A DNA stretch of 17,219 nucleotides from an uncultured Altererythrobacter sp. GTDB taxonomy: Bacteria > Pseudomonadota > Alphaproteobacteria > Sphingomonadales > Sphingomonadaceae. The translations under genes and the position numbers were made by a program. Each line of letters opens with the position of its first letter. Positions within the stretch are counted from its first letter, which is position 1. The stretch spans positions 1 to 17,219 of the forward strand of contig CALLIO010000049.1 of the NCBI GenBank assembly GCA_938009055.1, given 5' to 3'. This document shows, piece by piece, positions 1 through 6,586 of this stretch. A model generated the notes under the pieces. That model had not been told where the DNA came from. It saw only the letters and a list, made by a program, of their open reading frames with translations, and did not search any database.

Positions 1-1136
1 TATCCGCTCAGTTCAGCAACGCGGTTCGCATGGAAATAGGCATCGCCCAGAAATTCCTGCAAGGCCCGGTCACGCTTCATATAAAGCCCGATATCATATT
101 CATCGGTCATCCCGATGCCGCCGTGCATTTGCACGCCTTCACGCACGGCCAGCCCTGCTGATTTGGCGACTTTTGCCTTGGCAACACTGGCCATCAGATC
201 GGCCTGCTCACTGCCTGCATCAAGCAATTGCGCCGCCTTGATCGTCGCGGCCCGCGCGATCTCAACTTCGGAATAGAGGTGCGCCGCACGGTGCTGGAGC
301 GCCTGAAACTCGCCGATCAATTTGCCGAATTGCTTGCGCTGCTTGATGTAGTCGACGGTCATATCCATCGCCCCGCTTGCAACGCCGACGCCTTCGGCGG
401 CTGAGCCAATACGGCCCGCGGCGAGCATCGCGTTCAGAACTGCGCGGCCACCATCGACCTCGCCGATCACCGCATCGCCATCAAGCTCGACACCATCAAA
501 GGTGATGTGGCTGGCCATGGAGCTGTCGACCAAGCGCACCGGATCTTGTGTCATCCCGGCAGCATCCTTGGGCACGGCAAAAAGCGTGACGCCATCATCA
601 TCGCTATCATCGCCCGATGTGCGCGCGGCGACAACGATCATGTCGGCAGCGACTGCCTGAATAGCGAAACTCTTTTGGCCAGACAGCTTGAAACCATTGC
701 CCGATTTTTCGGCCCGCGTCGCGATACGCTGGGGGTTATGCTTGGCGCTCTCGTCAATCGCGACGGCATAGACAGCCTCGCCCGAAACGAGGCCGGGCAA
801 ATAGCGTTCGCGCATGTTCGCATCGCCCTTGCCCAGCGCAGTCGCTGCCAAAACAGAGGATGTTAGGAATGGTGACGGGGTCAGATTGCGGCCAATCTCT
901 TCCAAGACAATCCCGGCCTCGACATGGCCCATGCCCAGCCCGCCATCCTCTTCGGAAACCAGAATGCCGGTAAAGCCCAATTCGGCCATCTGCTTCCACA
1001 AAGCATGGCCAAAGCCATCGGGGCAGTCGCGGTCGCGATAATGGCGCAGCTGCTTGGCGATATTGCCTTCATCGGCCATGAAGCCGCTGGCGGTTTCGGC
1101 AAGCATCGCCTGATCTTCATTATGAAACAATGGCAT
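1..1136 (-). CDS. Acyl-CoA dehydrogenase family protein, probable non-catalytic partner subunit (partial at left edge)
   Basis: The ATG at 1134-1136 opens 378 visible codons beginning MPLFHNEDQAMLAETASGFM. The next codon, cut by the window edge, starts TA, so it is either Tyr or the stop; the length already matches an ACAD of about 380 residues. Visible family features are an N-terminal helical part, a middle beta part and the C-terminal stretch QLFG-like RKQFGKLIGEFQALQH, then MHGGIGMTDEYDIGLYMKRD. The region after it reads RALQEFLGDAY and lacks the EGT-type catalytic Glu of classic ACADs. It starts 3 bases after the stop of the upstream ACAD, with GGGAG as ribosome binding site inside that gene, so the two are co-translated. 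By analogy with actinobacterial ChsE/FadE pairs it is probably the partner subunit of a heteromeric enzyme; this role is inferred. The family call is firm. Confidence 0.9.
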   Translation of the reverse strand, partial: MPLFHNEDQAMLAETASGFMADEGNIAKQLRHYRDRDCPDGFGHALWKQMAELGFTGILVSEEDGGLGMGHVEAGIVLEEIGRNLTPSPFLTSSVLAATALGKGDANMRERYLPGLVSGEAVYAVAIDESAKHNPQRIATRAEKSGNGFKLSGQKSFAIQAVAADMIVVAARTSGDDSDDDGVTLFAVPKDAAGMTQDPVRLVDSSMASHITFDGVELDGDAVIGEVDGGRAVLNAMLAAGRIGSAAEGVGVASGAMDMTVDYIKQRKQFGKLIGEFQALQHRAAHLYSEVEIARAATIKAAQLLDAGSEQADLMASVAKAKVAKSAGLAVREGVQMHGGIGMTDEYDIGLYMKRDRALQEFLGDAYFHANRVAELSG

Positions 1137-1139
1137 CGA

Positions 1140-2333
1140 TCAGGCTCCCGGCAAATCAAGAATACGTTTGGAAATGACGTTCAGCATCACTTCGGATGTG
1201 CCGCCCTCGATCGAATTGGCTTTGGTCCGAAGCCATCCGCGCGATGGCTTGCCGCCGCCGGTGTCTTCGCTGTCCCATTCCAAGCTGCGCGATCCGCCCA
1301 CACTCATCATCAATTCGTGACGCTTCTTGTTGAGCTCGGTTCCGGCATATTTCATCATATTGGGCTGAGCGGGATGCCCCTTGCCAGCCTTCATCTCGTC
1401 CATGAACTTTTCGCCCATAGCGGCAAAGGCCAATGCGTCGACATCGAACATCGCCAGCTCGCCGCGCAGAACCGGATCAATATCATCGCCGGTCTTGGCC
1501 GAATGGCGCTTCATCGACGCGCCAATGGCCGCTGTGCGTTCATTGCCACCCATACCCGAAATCATCTCGCGCTCGTGACCCAGCAGATATTTGGCGACAT
1601 CCCAGCCGCGATTAATCTCACCCACATAACCCGGGCAATCCTCGCCATAGCTTTTGGGCACGTTCACATCGTCGAAGAAAGTTTCGCAGAAAGGGCTGTT
1701 GCCGCTGATAAGCAGGATCGGCTTGGTCGAAACGCCTTCACCCGCCATATCGAACAGCATAAAGGTGATGCCCTGATATTTGTTCTCCTTGTCGGTGCGC
1801 ACAAGGCAGAAAATCCAATCGGCATGATCGGCATAAGACGTCCAGATCTTCTGGCCATTGACAGTCCAGTGGTCGCCCTTGTCCTCGCCAAAGGTTTGCA
1901 TAGAAACCAGATCAGAGCCTGAGCCGGGTTCAGAATACCCTTGGCACCAGCGGATTTCACCGCGCGCAATTTCGTTCAAGAAACGCTGCTTTTGCCCTTC
2001 AGTGCCGAATTTGAGCAAGGCAGGGCCAAGCATCCAAATACCAAATGAGCTCAAAGGCGGGCGCGCATTGATTGCGGTCATTTCCTGACGCAGCACTTTG
2101 GCTTCTGCGGCTGACAATCCAGCGCCGCCATATTCCTTGGGCCATGCGGGCACGGTGTAGCCCTTGTCGCGGCAAACCTCGAACCACGCCTTTTGCGCAT
2201 CGTTTTTGAAAGAGGCATTGCGCCCGCCCCAAAAGACATCATCATCATCGCGCACGGGTTCGCGCATTTCAGCGGGGCAATTGGCCTCGAGCCAGCTGCG
2301 CGTTTCTTCGCGGAAATTCTCAAGATCGGTCAT
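1140..2333 (-). CDS. Acyl-CoA dehydrogenase, probable catalytic subunit of a heteromeric pair
   Basis: A 397-residue flavoprotein expected to oxidise an acyl-CoA to the 2,3-enoyl-CoA in the cytoplasm. It shows the ACAD signature GYSEPGSGSDLVSMQT, then WTVNGQKIWTSYADHADW in the middle domain, and the C-terminal ANSIEGGTSEVML. Glu376 there sits where medium-chain ACADs carry the catalytic base. The ATG at 2331-2333 is preceded by a strong GAGAGGAG site at 2342-2349, which supports the start. The stop is 3 bases before the next minus-strand ACAD, so the two form an operon. A pair of unlike ACADs, one with and one without the Glu, is the arrangement known for alpha2beta2 steroid side-chain ACADs of actinobacteria. 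The substrate (fatty acid, branched acid, steroid or aromatic side chain) cannot be told. It is divergent from the symporter gene, so the 2334-2528 gap should hold its promoter. Confidence 0.93.
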   Translation of the reverse strand: MTDLENFREETRSWLEANCPAEMREPVRDDDDVFWGGRNASFKNDAQKAWFEVCRDKGYTVPAWPKEYGGAGLSAAEAKVLRQEMTAINARPPLSSFGIWMLGPALLKFGTEGQKQRFLNEIARGEIRWCQGYSEPGSGSDLVSMQTFGEDKGDHWTVNGQKIWTSYADHADWIFCLVRTDKENKYQGITFMLFDMAGEGVSTKPILLISGNSPFCETFFDDVNVPKSYGEDCPGYVGEINRGWDVAKYLLGHEREMISGMGGNERTAAIGASMKRHSAKTGDDIDPVLRGELAMFDVDALAFAAMGEKFMDEMKAGKGHPAQPNMMKYAGTELNKKRHELMMSVGGSRSLEWDSEDTGGGKPSRGWLRTKANSIEGGTSEVMLNVISKRILDLPGA

Positions 2334-2528
2334 GGCCGAAACTCCTCTCTGACATCCTCAATTGACGCTTACGTTAGGGCGAACAACAGCCGCTCGGCAA
2401 GCGATTCCGTGCTGTGCGAAGCACGCGATCAAAACAAGCCGCTGTGCCGTAGCGTCAAGCACGAGAGCGTTGACGCAGCCTTCGCAAAGCCTAGTCTCTT
2501 TTAAAGACTGATCGGGAGAGGAAACCGC
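2334..2528. promoter_or_regulatory. Divergent promoter/operator region between the ACAD pair and the symporter operon
   Basis: This gap must drive both divergent operons. It contains an inverted repeat, GCGTCAA at 2452-2458 and TTGACGC at 2470-2476 (11-base spacer), so each strand carries a -35-like TTGACG pointing outward. On the plus strand TTGACG at 2470-2475 is followed 16 bases later by a weak -10-like TAGTCT (2492-2497). A third copy, TTGACGCTTACGTTAGG, lies at 2362-2378. Read as CCTAACGTAAGCGTCAA it resembles the ACGT-containing operators of acyl-CoA-responsive regulators such as LiuR/LiuQ; this resemblance is from memory and was not scored. No regulator gene lies in the window. Confidence 0.35.
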
Positions 2529-2573
2529 ATGAGATTCGCAAGCCATCATCTGGATAGGCGCCTGTTCGCGTGA
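2529..2573 (+). CDS. Candidate 14-residue leader peptide translationally coupled to the symporter
   Basis: ATG at 2529 has the best ribosome binding site of the region, GGGAGAGG at 2514-2521, about 7 bases upstream. It opens a 14-codon reading frame, MRFASHHLDRRLFA, closed by TGA at 2571-2573. That TGA overlaps the GTG start of the symporter (2570-2572) as GTGA. The symporter start itself has only a poor ribosome binding site, so its translation probably depends on ribosomes finishing this leader. The peptide has no family I recognise. It has two adjacent His and three Arg, which may or may not allow attenuation-type sensing. An alternative is a sequencing frameshift that splits the true symporter N-terminus. 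Confidence 0.5.
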   Translation: MRFASHHLDRRLFA

Positions 2574-4003
2574 GCCGGATCGAGGGAAAATTGCCATTGC
2601 AGCTCAAGCTGATCCACGGCTTTGGCGCGGTTGCCTTTGGCGTGAAAGATATCGGCTTTCAGTTCTTCCTGCTGTTTTATTACAGTCAGGTGCTGGGCAT
2701 GGATGCCTCGCTCGTCAGCCTGGCCTTGCTCGTCGCATTGCTGATCGACGCTGTTGTTGATCCCATACTCGGCAATCTGTCCGACCGCACGTACACCCGC
2801 TGGGGCCGCCGCCTGCCGTGGCTTTACGCTGCGCCCATCCCGCTCGCATTTGCGTGGGTCGCGCTTTGGACAATCAATGCCAGCGGCACTCCGACATTCC
2901 TCGAATTGCTCGGCATAGCGGTTGTGGTTCGCGTGCTTCTATCGTGCTGCGAAGTGCCCTCTGCCTCGCTCATTCCAGAAATCACATCCGATTATGTCGA
3001 GCGAACCACGCTGTTCCGGTTTCGCTACATTCTGGGATGGCTTGGCGGCATATTGATGCTGACGCTGGCCTATGCGGTCTTCCTTCCTGGTGAAAACGGC
3101 ATACTCGATAAAGAGGGCTACAAGGGCTTCGCGATCTTTGGCGCAATCTTGATGGTCGTCTCGGTTGCTGGCTCTGCGCTTGGCCAGCACAAACTGCTGG
3201 CGCATTTGCCCGAAACCAAGCCCGAACCGTTTTCGATCCGCGCGTGTTTCGATGAGATTTTTGAAGCGTTCCGCGAACGCGCTTTCCTGATCTTTGCGGC
3301 GGGCGGCCTCGCTGCCTACGTCAATCAAGGACTGTCATTCTCGCTCACCAATTACGTCACGACCTATGTTTGGAGACTGGATGCTGTCGCCATTCCGGGT
3401 TTGCCCGAAGGTATAAACGCCTTGAGCCTTTACCCCCTCGTTCTGGCGCTCTCCGCGTTCGGCATGTTCTTTGTGGTTGGCCCGATGCACGAGCGTTTCG
3501 GCAAACCCAAGAGCGCACAGATTGGTGCCATCGCCACGGCTATCCTGACGGTCATTCCCTATATGGCGCTCTATTTCGGCCTTTGGCCCGATCTTGAAAC
3601 GCTCTTTTCCGCTGCGCTGCTGATGGTTCTGCTGATGATCGGCAACATGATGAGCATTGTCGTTCTGATCTCGGCGACGTCGATGATCGCAGAGATTGTC
3701 GAAGCCTATCTTGAACGGACGGGCAGACGTGCGGAGGGGGCATTTTATTCAGGCAATTGGCTGATCCAGAAATGCGCAACAGGCCTTGGGATATTTTTCT
3801 CTGGTCAGTTTCTGTCCGCGATCCAATTTTCCACCGATGCAGCGCCGGGCGAATTGCCCGCTTCGGTCATTTCAGACCTTGTGCTGTTCTATGCACTGGC
3901 CAGCGCTTTGCTGTTGGGTTTTGCCGCCTTCTGGCTTGGACGCTTTCCGATCACCCGCGAAGAGCACGAAGCGCGATTGGCTGCCCGTGCGGCCGAAGCT
4001 TAG
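2570..4003 (+). CDS. MFS transporter of the GPH (glycoside-pentoside-hexuronide):cation symporter type
   Basis: A 477-residue inner-membrane protein with about 12 hydrophobic segments. After the first helices it shows IDAVVDPILGNLSDRTYTR then WGRRLPWL (about residues 59-85), the loop 2-3 signature of the GPH/MFS_2 family, with Asp60, Asp64, Asp72 and the Arg pair. The C-terminal half carries RRAEGAFYSGNWLIQKCATG (about 384-405), also typical. The GTG start at 2570 is chosen because it gives the usual GPH N-terminus (KLIHGFGAVAFG before helix 1) and overlaps the stop of the small leader ORF. It is first in a plus-strand series with the ACAD11-type enzyme, ADH and kinase. It therefore probably imports the compound they degrade, or a relative, with a cation. 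Sugar specificity should not be assumed, since many GPH-like proteins in sphingomonads sit in lipid or steroid clusters. Confidence 0.88.
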   Translation: MSRIEGKLPLQLKLIHGFGAVAFGVKDIGFQFFLLFYYSQVLGMDASLVSLALLVALLIDAVVDPILGNLSDRTYTRWGRRLPWLYAAPIPLAFAWVALWTINASGTPTFLELLGIAVVVRVLLSCCEVPSASLIPEITSDYVERTTLFRFRYILGWLGGILMLTLAYAVFLPGENGILDKEGYKGFAIFGAILMVVSVAGSALGQHKLLAHLPETKPEPFSIRACFDEIFEAFRERAFLIFAAGGLAAYVNQGLSFSLTNYVTTYVWRLDAVAIPGLPEGINALSLYPLVLALSAFGMFFVVGPMHERFGKPKSAQIGAIATAILTVIPYMALYFGLWPDLETLFSAALLMVLLMIGNMMSIVVLISATSMIAEIVEAYLERTGRRAEGAFYSGNWLIQKCATGLGIFFSGQFLSAIQFSTDAAPGELPASVISDLVLFYALASALLLGFAAFWLGRFPITREEHEARLAARAAEA

Positions 4004-4015
4004 GATGCCGTAACG

Positions 4016-4046
4016 GCAGACCTTTCTGCGCCCCGCGAAAGGCTGC
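4016..4046 (+). terminator. Strong hairpin after the symporter gene; weak or partial terminator, or RNA processing site
   Basis: Arms GCAG+CCTTTC+GCG (4016-4030, with single-base bulges A4020 and T4027) pair with CGC+GAAAGG+CTGC (4034-4046) around a CCC loop, giving 13 base pairs. It lies 12 bases after the symporter stop and 90 bases before the ACAD11-type gene. No T-run follows (the downstream bases are AACAGCGCAAAAATAAG), so it is not a textbook intrinsic terminator. It may reduce read-through or protect the upstream message. Confidence 0.45.
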
Positions 4047-4135
4047 AACAGCGCAAAAATAAGAGCTTGGCGAGGCTTGGGGCCTCTGCCACGGTCAACA
4101 ATAAGAGATTCGAATAAGAGAGAGGACAATTCGCC

Positions 4136-5470
4136 ATGGATTTTGAACCCACCGAACGCCAAGTCTTTTGGCGCGACCGCGTCAAAGATTTCATCGAGGC
4201 GAAAATCCGCCCGGCCGTCGACACGTACAAGGCGCAAGATGCCGAAGGTGATCGCTGGAAAGTCATCCAGATTGTTGAGGACTTGAAAGCAGAGGCGAAA
4301 GAGGCTGGCATTTGGAACCTGTTCATGCCGCCGAAGAATGACAGCCACCACCATGTGGATGATACATTCGAATTCGAAGGCCCCGGCCTTACCAATCTCG
4401 AATATGCTTTGTGCGCAGAAGAAATGGGCCGCATTGGCTTTGCCTCTGAAGTATTCAACTGCTCCGCGCCGGACACGGGCAATATGGAAGTGTTCCACCG
4501 TTATGGCACGCGCGAACAGAAGGAAGAATGGCTGGAGCCATTGATGAACGGCAAAGTTCGTTCAGCCTTCCTGATGACAGAGCCGAACACCGCAAGCTCT
4601 GACGCTACCAATATCGAGACCAAAATGGTTCGTGATGGTGACGACCTCATCATCAATGGCCGCAAATGGTGGTCATCGGGCCTCGGCGATCCGCGCTGCA
4701 AAATCGCGATCGTGATGGGCAAAACCACATTCGAGGGAAGCCGCCATACGCAGCAGTCGCAAGTGCTGGTTCCAATCGACACGCCCGGCGTAAACATCAT
4801 CCGCCACTTGCCAGTGTTCGGTTATGACGATGCTCCGCACGGCCATATGGAAGTCGAATTGAAAGACGTCCGCGTGCCCGCTGCCAACATCCTGCTTGGC
4901 GAAGGGCGCGGCTTTGAAATCGCGCAAGGGCGCCTTGGCCCGGGCCGCATCCACCACTGCATGCGCACCATTGGCGTTGCCGAAGAAGCGCTGCACAAAA
5001 TGTGCAAACGCCTGCAAGAGCGCGAAGCTTTCGGCAAGCCGATCTACAAGCATTCGGTTTGGGAAGAGCGCGTTGCCCGCGCCCGTATCGACATCGACAT
5101 GACACGCCTGCTCTGCCTCAAAGCGGCCGATATGATGGACAAGGTCGGCAATAAATCCGCCAAGCAAGAAATCGCCATGATCAAGGTTCAAGCGCCCAAT
5201 ATGGCGCTGTCGATCATTGACGATGCGATCCAGGCGCATGGCGGCGGCGGCGTATCGGAAGATTACGGCCTTGCCTCTGCTTACGCGCATCAGCGCACAT
5301 TGCGCCTCGCCGATGGTCCCGATGAAGTACACGCGCGCTCTATCGCACGCATGGAATTGGCCAAGCACATGCCCGAAGACGGGCCGACCGCCAACGCATT
5401 GCGCGATGGCAAAGGGCCAACTTTGGTCGGTGATCGTCCAAGCTCAGGGGACATGGGCGCGACACGTTAA
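4136..5470 (+). CDS. ACAD11-type acyl-CoA dehydrogenase (probable 4-phosphoacyl-CoA eliminating enzyme)
   Basis: A 444-residue protein whose motifs match the dehydrogenase half of animal ACAD10/ACAD11 rather than classic beta-oxidation ACADs: APDTGNMEV, MTEPNTASSDATNIE, GRKWWSSGLGDPRCKIAIV, QGRLGPGRIHHCMR and LRLADGPDEVH. Asp393 in the last motif occupies the position of the usual catalytic Glu. Known members act on 4-phosphoacyl-CoA made by a partner kinase, removing phosphate to give an unsaturated acyl-CoA (human ACAD11; LvaC in Pseudomonas). That kinase family is present two genes downstream. The start at 4136 has AGAGGA at 4121-4126. The last 25 or so residues (PTANALRDGKGP onward) are a polar tail of no clear role. 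The stop is 27 bases before the ADH gene, so they share an operon. The family is firm; the 4-hydroxyacid role is inferred from homology recalled without alignment. Confidence 0.9.
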   Translation: MDFEPTERQVFWRDRVKDFIEAKIRPAVDTYKAQDAEGDRWKVIQIVEDLKAEAKEAGIWNLFMPPKNDSHHHVDDTFEFEGPGLTNLEYALCAEEMGRIGFASEVFNCSAPDTGNMEVFHRYGTREQKEEWLEPLMNGKVRSAFLMTEPNTASSDATNIETKMVRDGDDLIINGRKWWSSGLGDPRCKIAIVMGKTTFEGSRHTQQSQVLVPIDTPGVNIIRHLPVFGYDDAPHGHMEVELKDVRVPAANILLGEGRGFEIAQGRLGPGRIHHCMRTIGVAEEALHKMCKRLQEREAFGKPIYKHSVWEERVARARIDIDMTRLLCLKAADMMDKVGNKSAKQEIAMIKVQAPNMALSIIDDAIQAHGGGGVSEDYGLASAYAHQRTLRLADGPDEVHARSIARMELAKHMPEDGPTANALRDGKGPTLVGDRPSSGDMGATR

Positions 5471-5497
5471 GCTGCAGGAATTGGGAGAGATACGAGC

Positions 5498-6586
5498 ATG
5501 GTCAAAGCAGCGATATTGGAAACTCCGGGCGAAGGGCTGACGATTGGTGATATTGAGATCGCCGATCCAGCTCCGCGCGAAGTGCTGATCGACACCAAAG
5601 CTTGCGGGCTTTGCCATTCCGATCTGCACTTTATCGACGGCGCCTATCCACATCCCTTGCCCGCCGTTCCCGGTCACGAGGCCGCTGGTATCGTGCGCGC
5701 CGTGGGCAGCGAAGTCACCTCGGTCAAGCCGGGCGATCATGTGGTCTCATGCCTTTCAGCCTATTGCGGGCAATGCGAATTTTGCGTCACCGGCAGGCTG
5801 GCCCTGTGTCTTGGCGGGGCGACCCGGCGCGGCAAGGATGCCCCCTTGCGGATCACGCGCAATGGTGGCGAGCCGGTCAACCAGATGCTCAACCTGTCCG
5901 CCTTTGCCGAACAGATGCTGATCCACGAAAATGCCTGCGTGGCGATTGACAAGGACATGCCCCTTGACCGTGCTGCTGTGATCGGCTGCGCGGTGACAAC
6001 GGGCGCTGGCACGATCTTCAACGCGGCCAATGTCACGCCGGGCGAAAGCGTGCTGGTTGTGGGCTGCGGGGGCGTGGGCCTCGCTGCGATCAACGCGGCC
6101 AAAATCGCCGGTGCAGGCCAAGTCATTGCCGCTGATCCGCTGCCGGAAAAGCGCGAACTCGCCACCGTTCTGGGCGCAACCCACACAGTCGATGCGCTGG
6201 CGGACGATGCCGCAAAGCAAATCTTGGATATTTCGGGCGGCGGCGTCCACTACGGCATCGAAGCCGTTGGCCGGCAAGCTTCCGCTGATCTGGCTGTGGC
6301 TTCGCTGCGGCGCGGGGGAACGGCGATCATCCTGGGCATGATGCCGCTGGATTGCAAAGTCGGCCTTGGCGCGATGGATTTGCTCTCGGGCAAGAAGTTG
6401 CAAGGCGCGATCATGGGCGACAACCACTTCCCGGTTGATTTGCCGCGCCTTGTCGATTTCTACATGCGCGGACTGCTTGATCTCGACACGATCATTGCAG
6501 AGCGCATTCCGCTTGATGCAATCAATGCAGGCTTTGACAAAATGCGCCAAGGTCACTCGGCGCGCAGCGTGGTGGTGTTCGACTAA
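5498..6586 (+). CDS. Zinc-dependent alcohol dehydrogenase (medium-chain MDR family, class III-like)
   Basis: A 362-residue NAD(H)-dependent oxidoreductase interconverting an alcohol and an aldehyde or ketone. Catalytic zinc ligands are visible as Cys39 (CGLCHSD), His60-Glu61 (PGHEAAG) and Cys164 (GCAVTTGAG). A full structural zinc set, Cys90, Cys93, Cys96 and Cys104, is present. The Rossmann loop GCGGVG is at 189-194 and Asp213 ends the second strand, which favours NAD over NADP. The start has GGGAGAGA at 5483-5490, 7 bases upstream. The TAA stop shares one base with the ATG of the kinase gene (TAATG), so the two are translationally coupled. The position between ACAD11-type enzyme and kinase suggests it oxidises or reduces the oxygen function on the same substrate, for example 4-oxo/4-hydroxy interconversion. 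The substrate is otherwise unknown. Confidence 0.93.
   Translation: MVKAAILETPGEGLTIGDIEIADPAPREVLIDTKACGLCHSDLHFIDGAYPHPLPAVPGHEAAGIVRAVGSEVTSVKPGDHVVSCLSAYCGQCEFCVTGRLALCLGGATRRGKDAPLRITRNGGEPVNQMLNLSAFAEQMLIHENACVAIDKDMPLDRAAVIGCAVTTGAGTIFNAANVTPGESVLVVGCGGVGLAAINAAKIAGAGQVIAADPLPEKRELATVLGATHTVDALADDAAKQILDISGGGVHYGIEAVGRQASADLAVASLRRGGTAIILGMMPLDCKVGLGAMDLLSGKKLQGAIMGDNHFPVDLPRLVDFYMRGLLDLDTIIAERIPLDAINAGFDKMRQGHSARSVVVFD

Noticed and set aside
924..1922. 332-codon plus-strand open frame across both ACAD genes
   Set aside because: It is antisense to two firm ACAD coding regions, spans their junction, lacks any recognisable domain and is rich in His/Arg as expected of a shadow frame.
4673..5368. 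Minus-strand open frame (231 codons) over the ACAD11-type gene
   Set aside because: Antisense shadow of a strongly conserved protein, with no ribosome binding site.
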